From positions 1 to 42,725 of the forward strand of contig NZ_AUXY01000077.1 of the NCBI RefSeq assembly GCF_001625695.1: a stretch of DNA of 42,725 nucleotides, written 5' to 3'. A program made the translations under genes and the position numbers. The notes beneath the pieces were generated by a model, which did not search any database, was not told the origin of the DNA, and saw only the letters and a list, made by a program, of their open reading frames with translations. The DNA comes from Pseudoalteromonas luteoviolacea H33-S (GTDB taxonomy: Bacteria > Pseudomonadota > Gammaproteobacteria > Enterobacterales > Alteromonadaceae). Every line of letters begins with the position of its first letter. The stretch's first letter is position 1. This document shows positions 13,976 through 28,900 of this stretch, piece after piece.

Positions 13976-16900
13976 TTAATGAGAGGGGAGTTCAGCCTCT
14001 TGCCAAATAACTTGATAGTGCGAGTCTTCTCGCCACTGTTTAAAGTAGGTGTTAAACAGCGCCTCCCAGTCATCTAATCCAACTTGGTATTGATCTACCA
14101 GCGCTAAATAATTGTCTTTATCGTACGGTGCCATGGGCATTAGGTACGCTTCAAACAAATATTCATCATATCCTGGGCGCTGCGTGAGTAAGCCATCCAT
14201 AATGACTTGGGTATTACCCTCCGTTGCGTGTTCGGTATAGTGTTTGCATGATTCAATAAACGCATGCTTTTCACCTTGCTCAAAGCGCAAGCCTTGGCTT
14301 TTTGCCATGTCGTAAAACTGCGTGACAGGCAATGGTGTTTTGTTTGCCACATGAAAGACCGTATTGCGTTTTTGCTCATCATTCATGCCAAGTACGATGG
14401 CGGCAGCGGCTTTATCCACCGGAATAATATCCAGTAAATACGGAACCTCTGCGGGCTGTACAGGCGTTCGCATCATCATTTTTAAAATTCGATGGAAAAT
14501 ATCATCGGTGTTGCCAATGCCAGTTTGTGACGACCCTGAAATTTGCGCAAAGCGATAAATGGTGTAGGGCACACCGCATTCTGAAGCTTGGCGGATATTC
14601 TCCTCTTGCACCCATTTAGATTGACCGTAGCCACTGCAAATGAGCTCAGCATCAGTGACGTCGATAAAGTCTTCGACGGGGTTCACTGAAAAGTGCGAAT
14701 TTTTGACTTGTGTACTGGCGGTCGTGCTCGAGACAAAGTGCATCATTTTGAGCGATTTTGTCGTGGCTATTTGTAACAGCTGATTGGTACCCGCCACTGA
14801 CTTTTTAAATGCAAAGTAAGGTTGAATATGATTCACGTAAGAAGCCGTGTGAACTATGTGCTGCACATGTTCGCACAAGCTTTGCCAATCTTTATCGGAC
14901 AAACCAAGCTGTGGCTTTTCCATATCTCCAAGCATGGGCTCGATGCGACTCATATTAGGTAAAAGCTGATAGTTTTTGGCTGAGTGCGCAATACGTTGCT
15001 TGGCCTCAATTAATGAACTTGCTCTGACAATGCAGTAGATAGTTGCATCTGTCTCATCTAATAATTGCTGAAGAATATGGCTGCCTAAAAAGCCCGTTGC
15101 GCCAGTGAGTAGCACTGATTTCACGTCGCCTTCATACGCCTTTGATAACTCAGAGGTTTGACTGATAGGGGTGAAGCCCGCATCTAAAATAAAGTCAGGC
15201 TTTTGCTGGCTCACTTCACTTTGGCTATCTGCTTGCTGTGCACAATAGAGCTTTTCAATGTCTTCGATGAATGCCGCTATGGTATTCATGTTTTTAAACG
15301 CATCTGCCTGTAGCTCTATATTAAGCTGCTCTTTTAATTGCTGAAAGGTTTTCAGTAAAGAAATTGAGTCAAAGCCATATTCGTATAGGTCGCAATCTAG
15401 ATCTAATTCATCTGCTGAAATGCCAATCACATTACTGACGATTTGGATCACAGCACCTCGTATATCAGCGCTGTTCACAACTTCAATCTGTGTATCTGAT
15501 AAGTGTGAGACAGTATCTGCGGGCGCAACCTCGCGGCTCAATATGCGCGCGGTATTTTGATAGATTTTATCAGGCGATGTGCTCAGTAAAGCGCCCATAT
15601 TAGTGACTTCGCTGTTCAACAAGTGTTGCATTAAGCTAAACGCCTCAGGCATGGTGATAAGCTGATAGCCTTTTTTCTCTGCAAAGCCATTTTCAATGCT
15701 TTTTACAGGGTCGTCCGAATGCCAGTATCCCCAATTAATGGCCAATGTTTTACCATGCCTTTCACCTGCCAGTACTTGTTGTTGACGGGCGTGGGCAAAT
15801 GCGTTTTGAAAGCCATTGCCGTATGAGTAGGATAGGTGATTTAAACTGCCAAATACCGCCATCGATGAGAACATCACAAACAAATCAAGGTTGGTATGTG
15901 CAAACACCTTGTCCAGATTGATTGAGCCTTGCACTTTGACTTGCATTGCTTGTTCAAAGTCAGTCCAGTTGTTTTCATCTTCTTTAAAGGCGGTACCTAA
16001 ATGCAGTATGCCATTTAGCTGCAAGTTGTATTCATCCATGTACTTGTGAACCTCTCGAAGGCTTTGCTCGCAAGCGACATCTGCACTCAAGTAATGGACT
16101 TGACCTTGTTGAGATATTTTTAGTTGATTGAGTGAGTCAATACATTGCGCCTCTTTGCGTCTACCAAGTAAGATAAGTGTGGCGTTAAATTGCGTTAATA
16201 ACTGCTCGCACAGTGCCATGCCTAACTCGCCCAGAGCGCCAGCAATCAAATACACCCCGTGTTGTTTAAAGTTGTTTGCACAGAGCGCAGAATTATTTGC
16301 AGGTAAAGCCGCTTTGTTCAGTGCTAAGCCAAAGCGAGATTGGTTTTGATACTTCACTTGGTTAGGTTGAGTGGCATCGCTGTTTAAGCTTGGGCAAACC
16401 AGCTCTTGCAGTAATTTGTCAGCCCACTCTGAACCGTTATCAGCAAACTCAACCAGACTCCAAACATGGGCAGGATTGCGCATGGTGTAGCTTCTGAGAA
16501 GCGCACTGATATCTTCATAACTGCTGGACATGTGGCTATTTGGCAAAGCGTAAAACAACTGCATTGTGTGTTTATCAAACTTGGAAATCGCCTGTATAAA
16601 TTCGTACAGAGGCTTTATATCTGCAGGGGTCGTTTCTGCTTGCTCGGCAATGAAGTAAACAAAGCTTGGTAACGTATCTTGGTTAAATACCAAGGTGTCG
16701 AGCTCTGAAAAATGTACAATATCCACGTCACAGCCGTTGAGCTTAGCACGCAGTGGCTCAGCGCTTTGCTTATCCTTTGCAACGATAAGCCCTTTTTTGT
16801 TGGCAAGTAAAGGGTGTAGCTGTGCTTGCCAATCTAGCGGGCAACTCAGTGGCATCGTTTGCCATTGATTTTCCAGCAGTAGCCAAGGCGCAGCAGGGGA

Positions 16901-19900
16901 CTCAGTAATTAAAAACGGTGTACTTGGTAAGCTGACTTTTTGCACCGGTGTTTTATACAGCACAGACCAATTGATTGGGTGTCCTTCAAGCCAAAAGCGC
17001 AGCAGAGCCGCTGGATTGTGGGCAAGCTTTAATACATCGTTATCAGTAATCGCCTCAGCTTTTGTGCTTGGCACCTTTTTAATCATCAAAGTATTGCTTT
17101 CAAGCTCAGCGCCGAGTTTTTGTTTTAAATCCGCAATAGAAGAAACAGTCCAGCCAGTGCGGTATTTATGCGCCGTTCTACCTATTTGCAGTGTATAAAC
17201 GAGGGACTCGAAAGACACGGTCGGTTGCTGCTCAACAAAGGCATTGAGCGCCTTAACTTTTGCTTCTAGCGCTGATTGGCTGGTAGCCGAAAGCACAATG
17301 GCAGATTCAGTATCCGCTGCTGTGGCCTCGGCGACAGGCTGTTTACTGTATTCCTCAAGTACGATATGGGCGTTTACGCCACTGATACCAAATGAGCTTA
17401 CCCCGGCACGGCGAGGTTGCTCACTTTGCCAAGGAGTCATCTCTGTTTGTACTTTAAATGGTGATTTCTCAAGGCCTAAGTATGGGTTGAGCTCATCCAC
17501 ATGGAGCGATGGCACTAAAGTTTGGTGTTTAAGTTGCAGTAATACTTTGATCACTCCAGCAATACCTGCGGCAATTTCAAGATGGCCGATATTACTTTTC
17601 ACTGAGCCCAGCGCACAGGTTTGCGCGTTACCTGTCGCCGCGCTGATTTTTTTATAGGCGGCCTTGAGTGCATCGAGCTCAACAGGGTCGCCAAGTGAGG
17701 TGCCGGTACCATGGCACTCAATGTAGCTGAGCGTGCTTGGGTCAACGCCCGCATCTTGCCAAGCTTTGTCGAGCAGGCGAGTTTGCGCTTTTGCATTGGG
17801 GACAGTAAAGCCTTGAGACTTACCGCCGTGATTAATGGCGGAGCCTAAAATCGTCCCATAGATGTGATCTTTATCTCGCTCCGATTCATTTAGCTTTTTA
17901 ATAAAGATCATGCCCACACCTTCGCCGCGCACAATGCCGTCGGCATCTGCCGAGAAAGTGCGACAACGCCCTGTGGGTGAGAGCGCGCCAATGTCATGCA
18001 TTGCAAGCGATGCACTTGGAGAGTCAATGACATTCACCCCACCCACGATGGCCTGATCACATTCACCATTTTGAATGGCTTGTACGGCTTTGTGGATGGC
18101 AACGAGAGAAGACGAGCAGGTGGTGTCCACGCCTTCACTAGGACCGTGTAGATCCAAGAAGTAGCTCATGCGATTTGGCGCATAGGCGGAGGAGGTGATC
18201 AAGCCCTCGTGATATCCAGCCTGACAGCCAATGAATAAACCAGTGTTGGTGCCAGCTAAGGATTTTGGATCATAGCCTGCATCTTCAATACATTGCCAAA
18301 CATGTGACATTAACAAGCTTTCTTGAAGTTTAATACGATCACTTTCAGCAGGGGCAATATTAAAAAACAGCGGATCAAAGTGTTGGTTGCGCTCAAGGCG
18401 ACCAAGCCAATTAATATCTTTTGGTAGCGGTTGTTGTGAACGGGTATCAGTATTTTCACCTGCCCAGTCAAATTCAGTTACACAGTCTGTTTGATTGACG
18501 AGGTTTTGCCAAAATGCATCAATGTTATTTGCTTGTGGAAATTGTGCGCTGATCCCAATGATCGCGATGCGATCATCTGTTTCATTCGTCTGTTCAGTAA
18601 CTTGGACCTTTTGAAGCTCAGTATGACCTGAGTTGTTCCCAACCAATTTATCGCTATGTTCGTCCAAAATATGGGCCAAAATACTGTTTAAAGTAGAGTG
18701 CATAAACAGCACGCTCGGCGACAATGTTAGTTGGTATTTGGCATTCACTTGGTTGATAAAGGTGATAAAAGCGATAGAGTCTGCGCCAAAGTCACCTAAG
18801 TCTGTATCGGGGTCGAGCTCGTTGGCATCCACCCCTAAAAGGTCAGCGGCAATGCCGCTTAAGCCCGTTTTTAGCTCAGCAGTGAGTGCCTCGATATTGT
18901 CAAACTGGTGTGCATTGGGCGTGCTGCTGGCATTGGCTGGCTGCGCCGTTTTCGTATATTCAACGAGCGTTTGAGGGTGTTGCAGCGAACTATAAAATGC
19001 GTCAATGCCTGTGCGTGTTGGCATAGGTGTAAAACCAGTTTTTGCCAGCATGTCTTTAAAATCAGGGTTGATCTTCATGCCGCCATCTTGCCAATACGGC
19101 CAGTCGATACTGGCGCTCATACCTTGGCGTTCACCGCGTTGTTGCAGTCCACTGCGATAGTGCATATAGCTATCTAAGAAGGCATTGGCTGTGGCATAGT
19201 CGACTTGCGTCAAAGCACCATTTACGCCACTTAGCCCCGCAAAACAGACAAAAAAGTCCAATGCCAAATCTTGAGTGGCTTCATCCAATGCAACCACGCC
19301 CGAAACTTTAGGGGCAAGTACTTGCGAAAAGCTGTGTTTATCTTTTTTGCTTAAAAGCGTGTCTTTAACAATGCCTGCCGCGTGAATAACACCGCTCAGC
19401 GAACCATGCTTGGCAAGGATGTCACGCACCATCAAAAGCACATTCATTTTGTGTGAAACATCCACGCTTTGGTACTGCAATTGTGTATTTGATGTGCTCA
19501 GTGCCACTAACTGCTTTTGCACTTCAGGATGGCTTTGCGGTTTACGCCCTGTCACGACAATGGTTTTATTAAATGGTTGTGCACTGATCGCCTTGATAAA
19601 GTGCTGACCTATGCCACCAAAACCACCTGTGATGAGGTAAACGCCATTTGCTTTAAACGGCATTTTTGGTTCAGCTGATGTAATTGCTTGATAGGTTAAT
19701 ACTTCACGTTCACCCTTAATGTAACGTACAAACTTTTCATCAAAGCCACTTTGTTCGGCACGGAGTATCCTAGCAACTTCACTTTCTATTACTTCTGTGT
19801 CTATTACCAACAATTGGGTTTGCAGTGTTTTGTGCTCAAGGCTGGCTGTTTTTAATAGCGCATGGAAGCCAGTATAGAGGTTCGCTTGAGTATCGGCGGA

Positions 19901-22900
19901 TGCAGTGTCGCCAATGACCAGTTGCAGTTTTATCTGCTTTTTGGCCTTTGCTAAGTGTTTGATAAGCTCAACCAGTTGAAAGCCATAGTCTGCAATTTTT
20001 TGCTCAATCGCGAAGTGTTCAGAGTGCAATGTATGTATTTGCGTATCTGGCAGTTCACTGAATTGCGCGTGTGCAGTGTAGTCACATAAAACAAGATGAT
20101 TCTCTGTATCAGTTGCTGTCGTATGAGCTTGGCCTGTTTGTGCGTTTTTGACCCAAACAGGGGCTTTCAGCGTCACTTTAGCCTGTTCATCATCACCGAC
20201 TTTAGGTACTTGCACGGTTTGTGCATCGCCAAGGCCAATGGTTTTAAGTGCAAACGGGTAGGTAGGCAAACTGAGCTTTGGCAGCTTTTCACCTTGATAG
20301 ATAAAGTCCCAGTTTGTGAAACCGGTTTTTACCCAATGGGCTAAGATCTCTTGATGATCTAAAAGTCTTATCGCACGCTCTAACTCAATCGAGTGTGCTG
20401 GCTTAATTGCAGCTGTTGGCACGTATTTAGCGAGTTTTGATTTCAGCTCAGCAATAGAGTTGACTACAACCCCTGTGCGAATAGGCATCACCGTACGGCC
20501 AGTCTGCAAGGTAAAAGCCAGTCTTCTTAGGTCTTGTTCAGTTAAGTTGTTAGCAGTCAAATAGTCATGTAATTGCGCGACTTGTTTGTCTAATACCGCT
20601 TGCGTGTGTGCAGAGAGCACAATAATGGCCGGTGAATATATCAGCTGGTTTTCAAGCTCGTGATACTCGATATTACAGGCTTCTTCCAACACGGCATGGG
20701 CATTGGTGCCACCAATACCAAAAGAGCTCACAGCTGCGCGCCTTGGTAGTAGTGGTGTGTGCCAATCTCGTGTGCTATCGACCATATAAAAGGGAGAGTT
20801 TGCTAAATCTATGTGCGGATTAACGTTATTGTAATGCAATGAGGCTGGCAGTTTTTTGTGATAAAGCGCCAACGATGTTTTAATTAAGCCAGTGAGGCCC
20901 GCCAACGTATCTGTATGACCTAGGTTAGATTTAACAGCACCTAAGCCGCAAAACTGTTTGTCGCCGCTATATTGCTGATAAACCTGCTGCAAAGATGAAA
21001 ATTCAATGGGGTCACCAAGCGCAGTGCCAGTACCATGGGCTTCCACATAACTGATTGAAGCTGGCGAGACGTTTGCGGCTTTTAAAGTTTGCTCTATGAC
21101 GTGCATTTGGCCTTTGGTGCCCGGAGCGAAAAAGCCCGCTTTGTCTTTGCCGTCGTTATTTACCTTGATACCACGAATGAGGCTGTAGATGTTATCAGCG
21201 TCATTGACTGCATCATCGGCGCGTTTTAATACAATCACAGAGACGCCGCTGCCACCAATCATACCGTCGGCTTTTTCATCAAACACCTTACAGCGTGCAT
21301 CGCCTGCAAAGTTGAGTCCTTTTTCGTACTCATATCCGGTGTAACGTTGCGGGTAAAGGCAAGCTGCGCCGACAATGGCGTAATCAATCTCGCCAGCTTT
21401 TAGTGCGCTGCATGCCAACGAGATGGCAGACATAGACGATGAACAGTTTGAGTGCACAAACAAGCTTGGGCCAGTAAAGCCAAGATGATATGAAATGGTG
21501 GTTGGCAGTGTACCGGGTTGATTAATGGTCGAAGCCACATAGTCTTGTGCGTTTAAAATAAACTGGCCATCTTTAAACTTGTCTTGCAGGTTTAAATCTG
21601 GGTTATCTGCACCAGAGGATGACACATACACGCCCGTATTTGGCATGTTTTCAGCGCAGTAGCCTGCATCTTCAATGGCTTTCCATGCATGTAGTAGCAA
21701 TTGACGTTGCGAGTAGCTCATTGTTTTGGCGTTCTTTTCAGAGATATTGAAAAACTCTGGGTCAAATTGGTCTTGGCCCTCAACCCAAGAGTCGAGCCAG
21801 GTAATGTCGCCTTGCTCGGTAGACTCACTGAGTCGTTTGAGTAAGTCTTTTTCGTTGACCAAATTATGCCAAAACTCGGTGTGGTTCTGCGAATCAGGGT
21901 ACTGGCAAGATAGGCCGATCAGTGCGATATCTTGAGTGTGATTTTCTTGATTGTCAGAATTGCTATTAGCTGCATCGCTTGTTATCTCTTGGACAGGTGC
22001 TTGCGTATGCGCATTTTGTGCTTGGGCGATAAAGTCTGTCATCGCATCTATGGTGCTGGATTGAAAAATTTGCGTGAGCGGAAACTCAACATCTAACTGT
22101 GATTTAAACTTAGCAGTGAGCACATTGGCCAGCAGTGAATCACCGCCAGCTTCGAAAAATGGCACATTGGAGGCGATGTGCTCGACTTCTAAAACTTGCT
22201 GCCAAATTTGCGTCACCGCTGCTTTGAGCTCTGATTGCTCAGTCAGTTTAGGTGTTGCAGTGAGGGTGCTGGCGTTAGGTTTTGCGTCTAACATTGCTGT
22301 TTGTGATGGCACAAATGGTAACTGCTTCGACAATGCTTGCTTATCAATCTTACCGTTTGGAGTAATTGGGAAATGGGGCACCAATACGAAATAAGCAGGC
22401 ACCATATATTCAGGTAACTTGAACAGTAGATCGGCACGAATTTGCGCTGTAGACGGCGCGTCTGGGGCAATGATATACGCCACCAAAACTTGTCCACGTT
22501 GCTTTTGTGCGCTAGTCACATAGGCGTCTGTGATGTAGCTCAGTGATTGTAGTGCATGTTGGGCTTCGCCAAGTTCAATGCGGTGACCACGGATCTGAAC
22601 TTGGTCGTCGGCTCGGCCCATGTATTCCAGTAAACCAGACTCATTGAAACGGGCTAAATCACCTGAGCGGTAAAGGCGTTTGCCGGTGCTGTGAGTAATA
22701 AAGCGTGCATCGGTCAGCGCGGGCTGATTGTGATAGCCTCGAGTCACGCCACAACCTGCGACAAAAATTTCACCAACTTGCCCTGCTTGAACTGGGTTGA
22801 ATTGTTCATCTAACAACAATACTTCGTAGCCGGGTAGGGCACGGCCTATGGTACTGCGCGCTTGTGCGCCATATACCATGCTCGCATCTATGGTGACTTC

Positions 22901-25900
22901 GGTCACATGCACAGTGGTTTCGGTGATGCCATACATGTTGACAAGCTCGGCGTGTGGCTGTGCTTGCTCAAACCAAGGTGCTAGCTTGCTCACATCGAGT
23001 GCTTCACCACCAAATATCACTTTACGCAGTGCATTGTGTGGGCTTGCCAGCAAGTTATCCATCAGTGGGTAAAATGCCGATGGCGTTTGGTTCAAAATAG
23101 TCACTTGGTTATCGATGACAAATTTGGCAAAACTCACGGATTCTTTGCGAGTAAGCTCATCGGGGATCAAAAGTTTGCCGCCGTGTAGTAGCGCACCCCA
23201 AATTTCCCAGACCGAAAAATCAAAGGCATAAGAGTGGAACAAGCACCAAGTATCTTGCTCATTAAAACCAAATAACGATTGGGTGTTGTTAAATAAGCTG
23301 CACACATTGTGATGCTCAACCAAAACGCCTTTTGGCTTGCCCGTTGAGCCCGATGTATAAATAACGTACGCCAAGTTGGATGCAGATGCGCGATTGATAT
23401 TGGCAACCTGAACAGTAGTTGCAAGGGCCGCTTGCAAGTTAATCACCTGATGATGCTGGTAGGCCCCTGCATGCTGCATCTCTGTGCCAAGTACTAACAT
23501 ACTTGGCTTGGCGTCTTCTAAAATATGTTGAATGCGCGCCGCAGGTGAGTTGGGATCAAGGGGCACATAGGCTGCTCCTGATTTTAAAATCCCCAGGATC
23601 GCGACGATTAATTCAATAGAAGGTTTGGCACATAGCGCAATAAGGTTTTCAGTGTCTTGCTTAAATTCAGGGTGATTTAAGAGCGTGTTTGCAAATTGAT
23701 TGGCTTTGTCGTTGAGCTGACGGTAATTGATTGACTGCATACCAAAGCAAACGGCGATGTGCTCTGGGTGCATAGCGGCTTGTGCTTCAAACAAATTGAC
23801 TAGGGTCGGTTGAGCCGCAGGCAGGGTTTTTAAGTTAGCAAAGACTGGTAAGCTGCCAAGTGCTTGCTCGCCTGCAAACATCACGTCATCAATTAAAGCC
23901 GTATAGTCTTTAGCCAATGCATCAATAATTGTTGAAGGGTAGACGGCTTCATCAAATTTAAACGCAACCTTAAAGCTGTGTGATAAAGGCGTGACTTCCA
24001 AGCTTAAATCTAGTTCAGGTTCTTGCACACAGTCAGGCCAAATGGCGTTCACCAAGTCTTGATTAGACTCAATCCAATCTGGTTTTAAGAAATTATGGTA
24101 GGCAAACCCGATTTGGAAAATCGGATGGCTGTGCATCGCGCGTTTAGCACCCGTTGCGCGGACGATTTCAGCAAATGGATAGCCACTGTGCTTTATAAGC
24201 TCGCCAAGCTGGTGTTGGTTTTGTAGTGCCAATTGCGAGAATGAGAGTGTTTGGTTTACAGAAGCGCTAAGTGGCAGTTGGTTTACAAACAAGCCTAATG
24301 AATTGGCCATGTCACTGGTTGGGCGGTGCAGCACTGGCACGCCCAAAGTGATGTCATCACGCTGCGTTTTGGCACTCAATAGAGTTTGAAACGCAGATAA
24401 GAAAAACGCGGCAGGGTTTAGTTTATTGCTACTACAAAACTGCTGAATACGCTGCACTTGGTTGCTATTTATCGCCAGCTCAAGTCGCTTTGCTTGCTTG
24501 TTCGCACTTTGCTTTTCTTGCTTGCCAGCTAATGTCAGCTCAGACTCAACACCTTGCAACTGTGTTTGCCAATAGTGTGTTAGCTGTGTGCTTTGCTCGC
24601 TGCTGAGCATCTTCTTTTCCCACTCAAGGTAGGTGAAAAAGCCAGTATCTGGTTGAGCTTGCTCTAGCGGTTCATTGGCGACGAGAGCGTGGTAAGTTTG
24701 CCATAATTGTTCAAGTAATAGGGTCGCAGAGACACCGTCAATGATAAGGTGATGGAATACTAAAACCACCACATCGAGCTGGCCGTTGACTTGCCAATGT
24801 GTTGCGCGCCACAGCAGCGGGCTGTGTGCTGAGTGTGATTGTGCCAGCGCGAATGGCAGCTTGATGTCTGCTTGGATCAAATCAATCAAGGCTGATTTTG
24901 ATGCCACTGGCGTGTGATTTTGCTCCAGTACAGGTGTAAGCCCTGTGATTTGTTGCTGAGGTAAGCCTTCCACTTCAGCTAGCTGCACCGACAAAATGGG
25001 GTGTTTTTCGCTGAGCCAGTTAAGCGCAGCCTGCATACAGTCCACATTCAAGTCGTTGACTTCAAAAACCATTGGTACATGGTAAGTGCTTAGCTGCGGG
25101 TTTTGCTTGTGCAGTAACCACAGACCTTGCTGAGCTTTTGACAGTGGCATAGGCCCATGTAAATTTGCACTGGCTGGCGTGCTTTGAGCCAAGGGCTCAT
25201 CCACTTGCGTTGGCAGTTGGTGCGCAGCCAAATAGTCGCATAACTCATTGATGGTGCTTATCTCAAAAAGCAGTGCGGGTGGCAAAGTTTCAATGTTCAA
25301 AAACGTATCAGACTCAAGCCTTTGCACCACTGACATCAACATGATGGAGTCAAAACCCATGTCTTTAAAATCAACCTCATCGTCTAAGTCTTGCACGTCG
25401 ATTTTAGTGATGTCGGTAATAATTGACTTAACGTGGTCGCGGATCTGAGCGTGGCTTTTTCCACCCTCTACAGAGCCGGTGTTGATGCGCTGAGTTGTGG
25501 TACTAGGCTTGAGCCAAAGCTGTGTTAATTTGCTGGCATCGCCATATAAAAAACAGTGCTGAGTAGGGATGTTGTGCAAGGTGAAAATACGATAAAACGC
25601 GTCGATACCGACTTCATTCGGCATCACTTTAATGCCTTGAGATTGCAAAATAGACGTGGTTAATGAGTCAACCTGCATGCCGCCTTCTGACCACAATGGC
25701 CAGTTAATTGACAGGCTCAAACCGCTGCGCATGCCTTGTGATACTTGCGTTTGACGAGCTGCCATAAAGCGGTCCATAAAGGCGTTAGCACAGGCATAAT
25801 CTGCCTGTCCCATATTGCCAAATACACCTGCAATGGAAGAGAAGCAGACAAAAAAGTCTAAATCACATGTTTTACTCGCTTCATCTAAAGCCATTAAGCC

Positions 25901-28900
25901 AGCCACTTTTGGCGCAAACACCTGTTCGACTTCTTGCGGCGTTTTATTGCTTATCAGTTGATCTTTGATCACCCCGGCACTGTGAATTATGCCTGTGATA
26001 CCACCATGCTTGACTTTGAGGTTTGCAAACAGTGCGTTGACGTCATCATGATTGGCAATATCCAATGATACATAGCGCAATCTTGACGGCTCGCCTCCAA
26101 GTGCATCAAGGTGTGTTTGAATCTCATTGTTATGTGCACGGCGGCCAACAAACACAATATGTGCTTGTTTAGTATGTTGGATGATTTCTTTGGCAAAGGT
26201 TTGACCAAGTTGGCCAAGGCCGCCTGTTATGACATACACACCATCTTCTTTCCAAGGCAAGGTGGAGGTATCAACTTGCTGATAGGCTTGCAAGTCAAAG
26301 GTTAAAACCTGTCGCTGTCCTTGTTGGTAGCGTATACAGGCGTCTTGTTTTTTCGCTTCATTCTCAACAAGGTGTTCAAAATTATTTGTATCATCAACGG
26401 CAATTAGCTGAGTCTCAATGTTGCTGTATTCGATGGCGGCTGTTTTCAGCACACCATTGAGTGCAGTTAAAAGCGTGGTTTGGTCTTTTACCACAACTTG
26501 AACAAGTAAGTTGCTCGGTGTCTTTTTGGTGATGGTGCCTTGCTGTCGTTCGAGCTGCTTAAAATAGTCGATAAGACCATTTGTATAGGCTTCTAATTGC
26601 GTTTGAACTTCAGTGGCTGTGCAGTTTAGACGCGTGCTTGATACCGAGTATATTTCCGGTAAGTTATCACCAAGCAGTACAACTTGACGATGATATGTCG
26701 CAGGCTCAGTAGAAGTTAACGGTTTATCCGCCCAGTTTACGGTGTAATGGAGCAGTGCCGATGGTGTATTAGGTGCCTGTTTGATTGGTAGCTGTGGTAC
26801 AGGCTCAAACGCTTGCGTGTTTTGCACGTTTGCGCTTGGACCATTAAAGTCGAGCGCAGCACTTGGCTCGCATTTTTCAGCGGGTTTATGTGTACTTTTT
26901 TCTGGCAGCCAAAATGACGTTTTAGCGAACGGATAAGTGGGTAAACGCAATAGCGCTGGCGTTTGCTGTGCGTACAATAAAGGCCAATCGATGTCAGCAC
27001 CAACAACCCAAAGTGCCAGCAATTTATTCAAGTCGCCTTGCTCTATCCAACGCATAAAGTCACTGTTATCCAGTGCGCTTAAAATCTCTTTACCTTGTTT
27101 GACTTCCCCTTGCTTGTAGTGACCACGCGCCTTGTTTATAAATTGCGTCAGGCCATCTTGCACATCTGCAATGGTGCTTGCGGTAAATGCCATGCGATAG
27201 TCCATCTCTTCACGGGCACTTTGTAGCGTGAAGGCAAGGCTAGTCAGGGCGCTGTCTTGTACGTTTTTGCGTGTCAGCCATGACTTCAAGGCGTGCGCTT
27301 TGTCATTGAGTGACTCTTTGCTTTTGGCGCTAAGCGTGATGATCACCGGTTGCGTAGCCGTGCTTTGCTGCTGGACAGGTTGAGGCAAATATTCTTCTAG
27401 TACAACATGGGCGTTGGTGCCACTAAAGCCAAAGGAGCTCACCGCTGCACGGCGTTTTTGCCCGTTGTCGCTTTGCCATGCGATGGCTTCTTGGTTGACA
27501 AAAAATGGCGTGTTATGCCAATTGATATGACTGTTGCCTTGCTCATAGTGAAGCGAGGCAGGAATAGTGCGGTGCTTCATGGCAAGTAGTGCTTTGATCA
27601 CCCCAGCAACGCCCGCTGCGGTTAGGCAGTGGCCGATATTGGTTTTGACCGAGCCCAGCGCACAAAACTCGTTGCTGTCGGTGTGGGCTCTAAATGCCCG
27701 AGTCAGCGCCTGAAACTCGATGGGGTCGCCCAGTTTTGTGCCTGTACCATGGGCTTCGATCATTTGAATTGAGTCGGGCGCAATATCAAAGCGCGCGTAG
27801 ATATCGCGGTGTAATTGCTCTTGTGATAAAGAACTCGGCGCGGTGATCCCGCTGGTGGTGCCATCTTGATTGGTGGCTGAGCCTAGGATCACACCGTAAA
27901 TGTGGTCGCCATCGCGCTCGGCGTCTTCAAGCTTTTTCAGTACGAGCACACCTGCGCCTTCACCAGGCACAAAGCCATTGGCGCGATCGTCAAAGGTATA
28001 GCAGGTGCCATCTGGGCTGAGCATGCCCGCTTTACCCGCATGAATGGAAAATTTAGGGGTGCATAAAGTAGCAACACCGCCGACAAGGGCGCTGCTGATC
28101 TCATTGTTGTTTAAAGCTTGGCACGCACTATGAAGGGCAACCAAAGAGGACGAACACGCCGTGTCTATGGCAAGGGCTGGGCCTTTTAAATTTAAAAAGT
28201 AAGAAACACGAGCTGGGATAACCGATCCTGCATTGCCCCAAAACACTTGTGCGGGCGCATCTTCTTCTGCCAATCCTGCATAATCACTTTGCGCACAGCC
28301 CAAGTACACACCGACATTTTGACCAGCAACTTTGGTGATCATATTGGCATCTTCTAATGCTTTATACGCTTGTTGCAAAAAGAGCCTTTGCTGTGGGTCC
28401 ATGTACATGGCTTCTTGCGGTGTAATCGAGAAAAATGGCGCATCGAAGAGGCTGATGTCATTCAGCAAGCTAGCGTATTTGCTCCAGCTTTGCTGATTGG
28501 CAGTAAGGCGTGATACATCCCATCGTGTTTGTGCTTTGACCGAGGTGCGCTTTTCCGCCAGCATGCACCAAAATTCTTCGAGATTGTCTGCATCACCAAA
28601 TTGACCGCTCATGCCCACAATGGCGATTTTACCACTGTGAACAGGTGCTTGTGTTGTTAAGTTTTCTTGCTCTGCTTGCACCACTTTGCTTTGTGAGCTG
28701 TGCTTGCGCAAGTTGTGCGTGCTATCAGAGTTTGTATTTGTTTTAACAGCGTGTTCAGACGCGTTGCTGTCGCTTTGTGCTGGCATTACCGCTAAAACCT
28801 GCTCTTTATGCTCTGCGATGATATAAGCACTCAATGTGTCAATTGATGGGTAATCAAACAGCAAGGTTGCTGGCAAGTTTACGTTAAACTTGGCATTGAT

